From contig JAGVAP010000010.1 in the NCBI GenBank assembly GCA_020060215.1, positions 1 to 64,000 on the forward strand: a DNA stretch of 64,000 nucleotides, written 5' to 3'. Both the position numbers and the translations under genes were made by a program. The notes below the pieces were generated by a model. The model was given only the letters and a program-made list of their open reading frames with translations. It searched no databases and had not been told where the DNA came from. Shown in pieces: positions 1 to 8,000 of the stretch. Each line of letters opens with the position of its first letter. Position 1 is the stretch's first letter. This DNA comes from Deltaproteobacteria bacterium (GTDB lineage: Bacteria; Desulfobacterota; DSM-4660; Desulfatiglandales; HGW-15).

Positions 1-55
1 GACTTAAAATCCCTCGGCGCCTGGCGCCGTACGAGTTCAAGTCTCGTCCCAGGCA
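1..55 (+). tRNA. tRNA-Leu (anticodon UAA), 3' part only
   Basis: The window opens inside a class II tRNA. Visible in order: anticodon loop CTTAAAA at 3-9 with anticodon TAA at 5-7, a long variable arm formed by CGGCGC/GCGCCG around CTG (15-29), a T arm with stem ACGAG/CTCGT and loop TTCAAGT (31-47), the acceptor 3' strand CCCAGGC (48-54) and discriminator A at 55. A73 and the long variable arm suit tRNA-Leu; a serine tRNA would carry G73. CCA is not encoded. The D arm and 5' acceptor strand lie left of the window. Confidence 0.9.
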
Positions 56-70
56 CTTAAAATGACAGAA

Positions 71-100
71 CAAAATCCCCTTGACGCAGGGGATTTTTTG
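71..100 (+). terminator. Rho-independent terminator of the tRNA gene
   Basis: The stem AAAATCCCC/GGGGATTTT (72-80 with 89-97) has an 8-base loop and is followed by more T residues. It sits 16 bases after the tRNA end and fits as its terminator. Confidence 0.85.
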
Positions 101-129
101 TTGTCTGGGGTGCCGATCGTGAAAAATAG

Positions 130-366
130 GTGAAAGAAAGGAATTTCGAAGTGGATGTCGTCCTGTATCAGAGGCCCGATAGCCCACACTATTGGATGCG
201 ATGGTATGTGGGCGGAAAACTCTATCGTGAAAGCACCAAGAGGAAGAACAAGAAGAAGGCCGGGAAGATCCTGAAGCGCAAAGAACACAGGAGTTGTTGC
301 GCAACATGTGTATTGAATGCGGACAGCATCCATACGACGACAACCGGATCATTGACGAGATCCTGA
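130..366 (+). pseudogene. tyrosine recombinase (integrase) N-terminal remnant
   Basis: Residues 5-50 of the translation from the GTG at 130 carry the pattern of the N-terminal arm or core-binding part of phage-type integrases: YWMRWYVGGK, then R-S-T and a run of basic residues. After about residue 53 the reading becomes unrelated and ends at 366. No catalytic R-H-R-Y region follows. Its place 75 bases downstream of a tRNA 3' end is where integrases of tRNA-targeting elements lie, so I read it as the relic of an integrated element. Family assignment comes from pattern only. Confidence 0.5.
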
Positions 367-542
367 TGAAGATGGTCAGCAAGAAGATCCCCGTTCTGCC
401 CGTCCATGAGAGCCTCATTGCGCCCGCCGAGCACGAAGGGACTTTACGGCAGGTCATGACCGAGGCATATCAAAGGATAATGGGGAAGGATTTCCTGCCA
501 GTAACCAAACAAGTGACGGCAAAAACCCGCTTAACGGATTGA
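294..542 (+). pseudogene. fragment of an unrecognised mobile-element-like protein
   Basis: An open frame of 82 codons with no good start (TTG at 294) overlaps the integrase remnant in another frame. The centre reads IPVLPVHESLIAPAEHEG followed by a helical stretch ending EAYQRIMG. That style of sequence occurs near the C-terminus of some plasmid or phage replication-type proteins, but I cannot name a family firmly. Lack of a start, overlap with another fragment, and the surrounding decay all suggest the tail of a larger lost gene. Confidence 0.35.
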
Positions 543-573
543 CTTTATAATGGATGCCGTTATAAAGCGATCC

Positions 574-865
574 ATGATAAAGTCCTTTCGCGGCCAGGGC
601 ACGGAAGATGTCTTTGACGGCAGGAACTCAAGGCCGGCGAGAAGTTGCTGCCCGCGCTCTTGTGGCCGATCGCCCAGCGCAAACTCGATCAAATAAATCG
701 TGTTCGAGAAATCGGAGAACCTGCAATCCCGCCGGCGAATCGTCTGGAACGCCTGCGCGGCGACAGGGAAGATCAATACAACATCCGGATCAACCAGCAG
801 TCCGGGTCTGTTTCAAATGGGAGGACGGTCATGCCTCCGAGGTCGAAATCGTCGATTACCACTAG
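574..865 (+). pseudogene. higB: HigB/RelE-like toxin gene broken by two frameshifts
   Basis: Three reading frames together give one HigB-like protein. From ATG 574 the reading is MIKSFRGQGTEDVFDG; from about 640 it moves to the frame reading KLLPALLWPIAQRKLDQIN through PANRLERLRGDREDQYNIRIN; near 800 it moves again to RVCFKWEDGHASEVEIVDYH, ending in TAG at 863-865. The order and motifs (PANRLE, QYNIRIN, CFKWEDG, VEIVDYH) match the HigB host-inhibition toxin family at normal length. Two frameshifts should make it inactive, leaving the intact antitoxin next door. Two sequencing or assembly errors are the alternative. Confidence 0.75.
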
Positions 866-872
866 TCAGGAC

Positions 873-1187
873 GTGAGGCTTCGCTTACCGAAGCAGCGTC
901 CACCGACACATCCCGGCGAGGTGTTGTTGGAAGAGTTCTTGAAGCCCATGGGGATAACTCAGAGCGAACTGGCGGTTCGCCTCGGGGTTTCCTTTCCACG
1001 ACTGAACGAGATCGTACGGGGGCGGCGTTCGGTGACCCCCGATACCGCTTTGCGTCTGGCCCGGGTTCTGGGGATGTCTGCCGATTTTTGGCTGGGACTC
1101 CAGCAGGATTGGGATCTCTGGCATGCGATGAACGGCCCGGGCGCGGAGGAGATTTCGCGCCTCGAACCGATTTCCTCCCCAGAGTGA
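873..1187 (+). CDS. higA: HigA-type XRE-family antitoxin
   Basis: A 104-residue DNA-binding antitoxin. The N-terminus has the HigA signature PPTHPGEVLLEEFLKPMG (residues about 9-26), followed by a helix-turn-helix (ITQSELAVRLGVSFPRLNEI) and the family-typical tail with FWLGLQQDWDLW. Start chosen is GTG 873, seven bases after the higB stop, with AGG just upstream; this matches normal HigA length. HigA normally neutralises HigB and represses its own operon. With higB frameshifted, it would be an orphan antitoxin, possibly able to neutralise a related toxin elsewhere. Confidence 0.85.
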   Translation: MRLRLPKQRPPTHPGEVLLEEFLKPMGITQSELAVRLGVSFPRLNEIVRGRRSVTPDTALRLARVLGMSADFWLGLQQDWDLWHAMNGPGAEEISRLEPISSPE

Positions 1188-1192
1188 CGGAC

Positions 1193-1378
1193 ATGAGCAA
1201 GATCCCGAAGACCGATTCCATTGAGGATCTGGCGAAATTCTGGGACAGCCATGATCTGACGGAGTTCGAAGACGATATAGAGGAGGTTCCTGCTTGCGAT
1301 TCTTTCGGATCGGAGAAAATCGCAAGCAGGAGCTTGCTCCAGAAAACCAAAGCACGGCACTCTCTGTCTTTTAGATGA
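1193..1378 (+). pseudogene. CopG/BrnA-like antitoxin, truncated by an inverted repeat
   Basis: The first 32 residues (MSKIPKTDSIEDLAKFW, SHDLTEFEDDIEEV) match the N-terminal segment of small CopG-type antitoxins, which normally run to about 70-90 residues and end in a ribbon-helix-helix or similar DNA-binding part. Here that part is absent: from residue about 33 the frame runs into a 13-bp inverted repeat (1289-1330) and low-complexity sequence, ending at 61 codons. The gene starts six bases after higA. It is most likely a truncated remnant of a second toxin-antitoxin module. Confidence 0.55.
1289..1330 (+). repeat. 13-bp perfect inverted repeat inside the truncated antitoxin
   Basis: The arms CCTGCTTGCGATT (1289-1301) and AATCGCAAGCAGG (1318-1330) are perfectly complementary around a 16-base loop. 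AGGAGCTTGCTCC follows directly. It sits exactly where antitoxin similarity ends, so it may be an inserted REP/MITE-like sequence. There is no T tract, so it is unlikely to be an intrinsic terminator. Confidence 0.7.
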
Positions 1379-2334
1379 TGTGCGGCCTTCACAATCTCAT
1401 GACAGATCCGAATCAATGCTATCGCGAGTCGGACCCGGTATTCAACCTCCCGCGCCCCTTGCTCTTCGCACACCGTGGCGGAGCCAGGGAAGTGGCGGAG
1501 AGCACGGCCATGGGGTTCAGGTATGCCCTGGAGGAGGCGAGGGCCGACGTCCTTGAGCTCGATGTTCAACTCACCCGCGACGGCGAGTTCGTGGTCTGGC
1601 ACGGACCCGATCTCGACAACGTGAAGATCGCCGACCAGCCCGATCGGCCGATCCGGCGAGAGAGAAGGATGATTCACGATTACCGGTGGAGAGAGATCGA
1701 ACGGGCGTGGGTAGCGGACCCCGAGCTGAACGACGTGCCTGTCGCGCAGAGGGACCTGTCGGCGGTTCCCTGTTCGGAGGAACGACGGATCCTCCCGCTT
1801 TCGGAGTTTCTCGAAATGTTCCCCTCCGTCCCCCTGAACATCGAGATGAAGAAGACCTTTCAAGATCCCACAGGCCGGGAGGGAAGGGGGGTGAGAAAAA
1901 ACGTCGAGGCATTCACAAGGGTCCTCGAAAGCGGCCTGCATGGGCGGACGATCGTCGTCGCGAGCTCTTCCGACCGCTGCCTCCAGACGTTTCGCGCCTT
2001 GAACGGAAGCAGGTATCCGACCTGCCTTTCGGTTCGTGAGCAGCTGCTCCTTCCCTTTGTCCGCATGGACATGCGCAACCGCTGCCTGGAGACTTCTCAC
2101 CACTGGGTCGCCTCGCGAAAGGGGGTCGTCCGGAGGGTTCGCGGTCTCGGGGGATCCACCTTCGTCTTCCTGAGCGCGTTCACCGTTCTTTTGCCCGCGA
2201 TCGATTGGGAGGACGTCCGGGAACAAGAGATCGTCCGGATCCTGGAGAGGGGGGTCGACGGCATTATGACGGACAGGCCGAAGCGGGTCCGGCCCATCAT
2301 CGACCGGTGGAAGAAGGCGCAACAGGTATTTTGA
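1375..2334 (+). CDS. glycerophosphodiester phosphodiesterase family protein
   Basis: This 319-residue protein has the GDPD TIM-barrel layout: AHRGG near residue 34, an E-x-D pair in LELDVQLTRDGEFVVWH (about residues 65-80), a second metal-site E in LNIEMK (about 165), and the C-terminal GVDGIMTDRPKRV. The family hydrolyses glycerophosphodiesters to glycerol-3-phosphate and an alcohol. The usual HD after the DG..V segment is HG here, followed by PDL. No signal peptide is visible, so a cytoplasmic enzyme is likely. ATG 1375 overlaps the preceding stop but lacks a clear ribosome site; ATG 1399 is an alternative. Confidence 0.85.
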   Translation: MMCGLHNLMTDPNQCYRESDPVFNLPRPLLFAHRGGAREVAESTAMGFRYALEEARADVLELDVQLTRDGEFVVWHGPDLDNVKIADQPDRPIRRERRMIHDYRWREIERAWVADPELNDVPVAQRDLSAVPCSEERRILPLSEFLEMFPSVPLNIEMKKTFQDPTGREGRGVRKNVEAFTRVLESGLHGRTIVVASSSDRCLQTFRALNGSRYPTCLSVREQLLLPFVRMDMRNRCLETSHHWVASRKGVVRRVRGLGGSTFVFLSAFTVLLPAIDWEDVREQEIVRILERGVDGIMTDRPKRVRPIIDRWKKAQQVF

Positions 2335-2356
2335 CAGGATTAACAGGATCAACAGG
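2333..2356. repeat. ACAGGAT/AACAGGAT interspersed repeat
   Basis: Three tandem near-copies of ACAGGATTA/ACAGGATCA/ACAGGG begin at the GDPD stop codon. The reverse-complement motif (TCCTGTTGATCCTGTTATCCTGTC) recurs at 23295-23347. These belong to a simple interspersed repeat seen between genes of many bacteria; no coding function. Confidence 0.7.
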
Positions 2357-2369
2357 GTTTACTGACCCT

Positions 2370-3374
2370 CTACGAGCCTTGCCGACGCTGCATGAAAGCC
2401 ATGACCTCATCCAGATGCGGGATACCGTCCCTCGCACCCACACGGCGGCACTTCATGGCGGACACGGCCGACGCGAAGCGCATGCATTCCTCCATCGCCC
2501 ACCCTTGAAGCACGCCATAGATGTAGCCGCCGTGGTAGACATCGCCTGCGCCGGTCGTGTCGACGGCCTCCACCGGAAATGCATCCTGGCGATGCACCCT
2601 CCCGCCCTCGCTTCCGATGCTCCCTCCGGGACCCAGCGTCACGACGGCTGTCCGGGGGCCCATTCCGACCATGGCCTCCAGTGCCTTTCCGAAAGAGTCC
2701 GACAGCCCGGCAGCGAATCTCTCAGAGACGATGAGGATATCCACGAGGGACACGAGATCAAGGGTCCCTTCCCTCAGGGTCCCTCCGTCCATGACCACCG
2801 TCCAACCCATCTCCCTGGCCTGGCGGGCGGCTTGGATGGATGCATGGATCATGAGTCCGTCGACGTGCAAAACCCTGGCCTTGCGAAAGGGAGAGAGCAC
2901 CACCTCCTCCGCCTTGAGCGGTGGGACGGTGCCTCTGTGCCAGAAGATGGTTCGTTTCGCGCTGGCGGGGTTTACGGCGATGAAGGCGAATTGAGAGGTG
3001 TATCCCGGGCGTATGGCGAGAGACGAGAAGTCCACGCCTTCCTCTTCCAGCCCCTTTACGATCTCCTGCCCGAAGAAATCGTCGGATACGGAGCCGAGGA
3101 AGGATGTGCCGATGCCGAGTCTCGCCAGGGTGACCAGGGCCGTGGAAGCGGGTCCGCCGCACTGTTTATCGAGTTCAAGGAGCTCCGACTTCTCGTCCTC
3201 CAGAGGGAAGGCCCTTATCTTTCCAAGGAAGTCGAGGCTTGCCTGGCCGAGGCCCACCACCTCGACGTCCGAAGGTCGCAGGTCCCTGCGGCTCCACCGG
3301 TCTGAAGGTCCTTTGGCTCCTGAATCCCGGAACTTCGACCCTGGACCCTCTCTCGATTCAAAAGCACCCGTCAC
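2370..3374 (-). CDS. PfkB-family sugar/nucleoside kinase
   Basis: A ribokinase-fold kinase of about 300 functional residues. Evidence: N-terminal GLGQASLDF (about residue 41), the substrate-site CGGPASTALVTLARLG, the PfkB signature DTTGAGDVYHGGY with catalytic Asp, and the preceding VVTLGPGGS that forms the ATP anion hole. The substrate cannot be read from sequence; ribose, fructose and adenosine kinases share these motifs. The only upstream start is GTG 3374, giving about 36 extra N-terminal residues that look non-homologous, so the true start is uncertain. It ends 35 bases before the convergent GDPD gene region. Confidence 0.8.
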   Translation of the reverse strand: MTGAFESREGPGSKFRDSGAKGPSDRWSRRDLRPSDVEVVGLGQASLDFLGKIRAFPLEDEKSELLELDKQCGGPASTALVTLARLGIGTSFLGSVSDDFFGQEIVKGLEEEGVDFSSLAIRPGYTSQFAFIAVNPASAKRTIFWHRGTVPPLKAEEVVLSPFRKARVLHVDGLMIHASIQAARQAREMGWTVVMDGGTLREGTLDLVSLVDILIVSERFAAGLSDSFGKALEAMVGMGPRTAVVTLGPGGSIGSEGGRVHRQDAFPVEAVDTTGAGDVYHGGYIYGVLQGWAMEECMRFASAVSAMKCRRVGARDGIPHLDEVMAFMQRRQGS

Positions 3375-3415
3375 TCATTGCCCTCTTGACCCTGGACCCG
3401 GGACCCTGGACCTCC

Positions 3416-4816
3416 TTATTCGACCTTCTTCCTCGCCCTCCCCATCTCATCTTTGATGGTGCTCATGTTTTCGTTGATCTTCTTCTTGAGCGGGGAATCG
3501 GGGTACTTGTCCAGCAGGGTCTTCAGGATATTGAAGGAGGAGACCAGGAGCTCCTCTTTCTTCACGGCATCTCCCTCGTTCTTCGCCATGAGGTAGAGCT
3601 TGGCCGCCCTGTTCCGTTCCTTGTTGATGAGCTTTTCGGTGGCGATCTCCTTGAGGGAATTGATCTCAGCGGAATTTTTCCCATCCTGCTGCATCTCTTT
3701 CAGTTTCGCCAGGGCCTCCTCGAAGCTCTCCTCTTGGACCAGCTTCTTGGCCAGGACGAGCCGTTCGCTCTCGAGGGCCTCCTTCTGGGCCGCCTGCTGC
3801 ACCAGATCCTCATCACCCCTCTCCTCTGCAAGCTCCAGGTCGCGCATGGCCCGGTCTATGGCCTCTGTCTCCGGCCCCTCCGGGAACCGGATCCGCTGCT
3901 GCAGGAGGATAAACTTCGCCTTGGTGAACTCCTTCTTGGCGATAAGATCCCTCACCTCTGCGAGGGACCCCTCCAGGCCGCCTTTCTCCGGTGTCCCCTC
4001 GGCGGCCGGTTCCGCGACCGCGGGCGGGGCGGCGACTTCAGGCGGGGTCTCGGGAGGCCGCTCCTGGACCCCCATCCTCTGCCGCGCCTCCTTGAGAACG
4101 GCCTCCTTTTCATCCACTCGCCGAACCAGTTCCTCGAGGCTCTCCTGGGCGCTCTTTTCCTGTCCCATGGCGAGCTGCCATTCGAGGATATAGGCGCGAA
4201 GGTTGACCAGGTCGGGTCTCTGTCCGAGCTCCTTTATGACCCGCTCTCCCTGGGTGACCGCCTCCCCGACCCTTCCTTGCCTTGCCAGGGAGATGGAGAA
4301 GAGGAGCGCGATATCCGGGGTCAGGGCCTCTTCGCCGAAGAGGTCCCTGAGTCCAATGCACCTGTTCACCACACTCGCATGGTCCGACGCAAGGTAATCC
4401 CGGATGATCTCGTTCCTCCTTCCCGAGTACTGACCGAAGATCTTCGAATAGGCGCTCTCGTCAAGGGTTTCCTTCAGAAAATATTCCTCGTCCAGTTTGC
4501 TGAGCGACTCAAAAAGGAGGCGGATGATCCTCTGCCGGTCCCCCTCCGCCAAGGGCGGCTGGAGGGTGGCCCCGATGATCTGGTAGGAATTCAAAAGGGC
4601 CATGGCGACCTGCTTTTCCTTTTCCCCCATCCTGGTCTCTTCCATCCTCCTCGCGAGGCGGGCGGTCCTCTCCTCTACCTCTGCAGCGGAGATCGGGAGG
4701 GGGAGAACGATCTCTCTCCCCGGTGCGACAGGCTCCCTGGCGGGCGGGGTCATACAGCCTCCCAGGAGACCTGCGGCCGATATGATCGCCAGGAGGTTAG
4801 TTTTCCACTTTCCCAT
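3416..4816 (-). CDS. periplasmic lipoprotein with TPR-like helical repeats
   Basis: A 466-residue predicted lipoprotein. From ATG 4816 the N-terminus is MGKWK, a hydrophobic stretch and the lipobox LLGGC, so it should be cleaved and lipid-anchored after about residue 21. The rest is charged and helical, with TPR-like pairs, a Pro/Ala-rich linker near residue 265-290, and a coiled tail. ATG 4816 is preceded by GGAGGAG; the upstream ATG at 4840 lies before that site. Its start overlaps the end of the penicillin-binding protein gene by 20 bases, so the two are translationally close and it may assist that enzyme, much as lipoprotein cofactors do. No named family recognised. Confidence 0.75.
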   Translation of the reverse strand: MGKWKTNLLAIISAAGLLGGCMTPPAREPVAPGREIVLPLPISAAEVEERTARLARRMEETRMGEKEKQVAMALLNSYQIIGATLQPPLAEGDRQRIIRLLFESLSKLDEEYFLKETLDESAYSKIFGQYSGRRNEIIRDYLASDHASVVNRCIGLRDLFGEEALTPDIALLFSISLARQGRVGEAVTQGERVIKELGQRPDLVNLRAYILEWQLAMGQEKSAQESLEELVRRVDEKEAVLKEARQRMGVQERPPETPPEVAAPPAVAEPAAEGTPEKGGLEGSLAEVRDLIAKKEFTKAKFILLQQRIRFPEGPETEAIDRAMRDLELAEERGDEDLVQQAAQKEALESERLVLAKKLVQEESFEEALAKLKEMQQDGKNSAEINSLKEIATEKLINKERNRAAKLYLMAKNEGDAVKKEELLVSSFNILKTLLDKYPDSPLKKKINENMSTIKDEMGRARKKVE

Positions 4817-7800
4817 TCTGTACTCCTCCCATGGGCTCAAAAACCCTCTTGAGCATCAACCGGCTTCCGCCGGACCCCACATCTCCAAGGACCCGCAGGG
4901 GGCTCCCGGGCGCATCCTGCGCGTGAAGGTCCAGGGGAAGACCGCTGCCCGAGGATACGGCGACTTCCTGGAACTCGCCATAAACATATCTGGGAATGGA
5001 CCCCAGGTCAAAGGCCAAATCGGCCTCCTGCACGGCCCTCTTGTAGGCCTCGCCGTTGACGATCGCGTTTCCGGTATCCACCCAGAGGGGGAGGGCACCG
5101 GCAGATCCGTAGACCGCGATGTGTCTCCCCTTCATGGGCCGGTTGTCGTCATAACCGACGTAGCTGGCGATCACATAGCCGTCGTGGATCCCCATCACGC
5201 CGTCCTGGTCGTTCGGCCCTGGAATAAAACCGACAAAACTCGAGTTGGTGTACTTGTTGGCCGTGCCGGTTTTTCCGAACACGGGCAGGGGGACGGGGAC
5301 CTTCCGGTCCTCAATGTCCATGACCAGTCTCACCGCGTCCTTGGCGCTTCTCCCGGTTCCGCGGATCATCACCATCCTCAGGATGTCGGATACCATTCCA
5401 CATACCCGGTCGGACAGGATCCGCTCGGACTTGGGTTTGTACTCCCAGATGAGGTTCCCCTGCCGGTCCTCGATCTTGGTGATGACGGGCAGCATGGAGA
5501 CGGACCGCATGCCCTCCATGGAATACCGTTCCCCGGTCATCATGGAGTGATAGGCGAGGGCCGCCTCCATGATGCTGATGGAATTGGCGCCCAGCGGAAA
5601 GGAGAGAACGGCATCGAGCTTGGTCGAGATTCCGATCCTTTCGGCGAAGCGGATGACATAGGTGAGGTTTACGAGTCGTTTGAAATCGCTCAGTTTGTAA
5701 AGGAGTTCCGATTCATACCTCCTGTAACCCTTTAGCCTTTCAAAGATCCCCTGCGAATGGGCGCGAAGGGAATCGAGCACCTTGGAGGGGATCATGCCGT
5801 CAATCCATATCTCTTCTGAAAGCACCTCCCGGATCTCCCCCTTCTCCCGCTCCTCGACAAGAGGGATGGAGCCGGGGCTCAAGCCGAACCTCGACTCGGA
5901 ATAGACGATCCTCTGCGAGCCGGTTCGATCGAGATCCACATAGAAATGGGTAAGGTCTGACGCCTCCAGACGCCGCTTCATGGCCTGGTTCAGCGCGCTC
6001 AGCCTGAGGAAGCTCCAGCGGTAGATCTGCGCGTCCAGCTCCCCGTCCACGGAGAGCTCGCCCGGATCCACCTTGTAATGGAGGCGGTACACGTCGGCCA
6101 TAAGCGATTCATGCCCCCCGAATATGAGGTCGGTCTCCACCTCCTTCTTGGACTCCTCGAAGGCGGCTTCCCGGATGTCCTCCTCGGTCGCCATGACCCC
6201 GTGGCGGTCCCTGATCCTGGCGACGTATTCCTCGTAGGTTTCCGTCGCCTTGCGGCTGAGCCCGAGCGTATCGACGACTTGACGGAATTCGTTCATGCTC
6301 AGTCGATCGGTGAGGTGGTAAAGCAGCCACACGGTCGCCATGTTCTCGGACTTGACCCCGGCCCACAGCATGGAGACCCTTTCCGACTCCGGTTCATGGT
6401 CCGGGTTGGGGACGTACAACGTGGACTGGAAAGGGTAGACATCCTTGATGTTCTGGAGGGGATCCAGGGTGTTCCACTTCAACTCGAGGGCCGCCCCGTA
6501 GATGATCGGCTTGAATATGGAGCCCAGCTGCCTTTTCGCATCCACGGCGCGGTTGAAGAAACGGTCGAAGTAGCCGCCCACCATCCCCTTGATCATGCCC
6601 TTCCGGAGCACGACGATCCCCCCCTCGAGGGTTGGGACCTTGGTGAGGTTCATCCTCATCTTTCCCGAATCCCCGGTCGTCCCGGTGGATTCGATCGCCA
6701 CCGGATCGCCGACCTTGAAGAGGGCGAGGAATTCCGGCGTCTGTTTCTTCGTGAACTCCGACCACAGGCCCTGTCTCCCCTTGCGCCAGGCCTCGCCTAT
6801 GGACTTGAACCCCTCGTAGTCGATCACCCCTTCGCCGCCGTCCCATGATACGTGGATGAAGGGGTTCTCCCTGTCGCTGTCGATCTTGGTGATCCGGCCG
6901 AAGAAAGGGATCTCTTCCCCATCCTGCTTCCGGAACGGATCTCCCACCAGATCCTTGTACTTTTCCAGGAACGATTCGCCGCCGTACCCGGTGAGTTTCA
7001 CATCGAGGGCCGGCAGGTTCCTTCTCAGGCTCTTCAGTGCTCCCTCCTGGATCTCCTTGTTGATGGAGGTGTGGATCTTGATCCCGGAGGTCGCGAAATT
7101 GTCCACCCCCTGCTCCTGGAGGATCTCTTTGAAGTACTCTGAGTCGAGCTGGTCGCGGACGTAGTCCAGGACGACGTTCAGCCGGTAGGTCACCCTCCCT
7201 TCCTTGAAAGGGACTTCTCTCGCGATCCCTTCCTCGTATTCCTCCCTGGTGATGAAGTTGAGCTCGTACATGTTGCTCAACACATAGTCCTTCCGGAGCT
7301 TGGCCTGCCGCATGGCCTCCTTCTTCTCCGCCCGGGTCTTCTTGATGAAGGGGTTGTACTTGTTCGGGCTCTTGACCGATCCGGCGATGAAGGCCGACTC
7401 CACCAGGTCCAGTTGTTCAGCATCCTTGTCGAAGAAGTACTTCCCCGCGATCCGGAGGCCGGTGCCGAAACCCGTCACGAAAAACTGGTTGACGTACATC
7501 TCCAGGATCTCCTCTTTGGAGTACTCTCTTTCCAGGAGGAGCGCCTGGATGAGTTCCTTCAACTTGGCCGAGTAAGACCTCTTCTCCCGCTTGAAGAGGT
7601 TCTTCGCCGTCTGCTGGGTGATCGTGCTGCCGCCCTGGGCGATCCGGCCCGCCCTGAAGTTGGCAATGCCGGCCCTTATGACCGCCTTGAAATCGAGGCC
7701 GTAATGGCTGAAGTACGTCTTGTCCTCCGCCGCGACAATGGCATTGATGAAAGAGGGCGGGATGTCCTTGTAGCGGATGTACTTCCGGTGCATCTTTTCG

Positions 7801-8000
7801 AAGAAGACGCCGATCACCGAGTTCCCGTCGTCGTAGTAGACCGGGCTTTCGGAAAAGAGAATGGAGTCGATGATCCCCCTCTGAATCCTGGTGGCCGCCT
7901 CTTCGGAGACCGAGTGGTAGAAGAGGCCAAGGAAGACCGCAAGCCCCAGCACCGTGACAAGGAACAGGATGATGATGGACCTGAAAACCCACCGTCTCAT
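4797..8000 (-). CDS. class A (bifunctional) penicillin-binding protein, long form
   Basis: A 1067-residue peptidoglycan synthase. A membrane anchor lies at residues 7-28. The glycosyltransferase (GT51) domain shows EDKTYFSHYG (92-101) and GGSTITQQ (123-130). The transpeptidase domain shows SIFK (494-497), SEN (551-553) and KTG (910-912), so both activities look intact. The stretch from SEN to KTG is about 360 residues, clearly longer than in ordinary PBP1a, and holds a charged helical insertion at about 575-770. The start ATG overlaps the stop of the upstream ATP-grasp gene (ATGA). It acts at the outer face of the inner membrane, polymerising and cross-linking glycan strands. Confidence 0.92.
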   Translation of the reverse strand: MRRWVFRSIIILFLVTVLGLAVFLGLFYHSVSEEAATRIQRGIIDSILFSESPVYYDDGNSVIGVFFEKMHRKYIRYKDIPPSFINAIVAAEDKTYFSHYGLDFKAVIRAGIANFRAGRIAQGGSTITQQTAKNLFKREKRSYSAKLKELIQALLLEREYSKEEILEMYVNQFFVTGFGTGLRIAGKYFFDKDAEQLDLVESAFIAGSVKSPNKYNPFIKKTRAEKKEAMRQAKLRKDYVLSNMYELNFITREEYEEGIAREVPFKEGRVTYRLNVVLDYVRDQLDSEYFKEILQEQGVDNFATSGIKIHTSINKEIQEGALKSLRRNLPALDVKLTGYGGESFLEKYKDLVGDPFRKQDGEEIPFFGRITKIDSDRENPFIHVSWDGGEGVIDYEGFKSIGEAWRKGRQGLWSEFTKKQTPEFLALFKVGDPVAIESTGTTGDSGKMRMNLTKVPTLEGGIVVLRKGMIKGMVGGYFDRFFNRAVDAKRQLGSIFKPIIYGAALELKWNTLDPLQNIKDVYPFQSTLYVPNPDHEPESERVSMLWAGVKSENMATVWLLYHLTDRLSMNEFRQVVDTLGLSRKATETYEEYVARIRDRHGVMATEEDIREAAFEESKKEVETDLIFGGHESLMADVYRLHYKVDPGELSVDGELDAQIYRWSFLRLSALNQAMKRRLEASDLTHFYVDLDRTGSQRIVYSESRFGLSPGSIPLVEEREKGEIREVLSEEIWIDGMIPSKVLDSLRAHSQGIFERLKGYRRYESELLYKLSDFKRLVNLTYVIRFAERIGISTKLDAVLSFPLGANSISIMEAALAYHSMMTGERYSMEGMRSVSMLPVITKIEDRQGNLIWEYKPKSERILSDRVCGMVSDILRMVMIRGTGRSAKDAVRLVMDIEDRKVPVPLPVFGKTGTANKYTNSSFVGFIPGPNDQDGVMGIHDGYVIASYVGYDDNRPMKGRHIAVYGSAGALPLWVDTGNAIVNGEAYKRAVQEADLAFDLGSIPRYVYGEFQEVAVSSGSGLPLDLHAQDAPGSPLRVLGDVGSGGSRLMLKRVFEPMGGVQNGKVEN

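Noticed and set aside
37..333. 98-codon minus-strand frame at the left end
   Set aside because: It spans the tRNA terminator and the integrase remnant in antisense and has no supporting signals.
862..2352. 496-codon open frame on the minus strand over higA and the phosphodiesterase gene
   Set aside because: It is antisense to two genes with clear family motifs, has low-complexity Arg/Pro/Asp composition, and shows no recognisable domain. High GC makes such shadows common.
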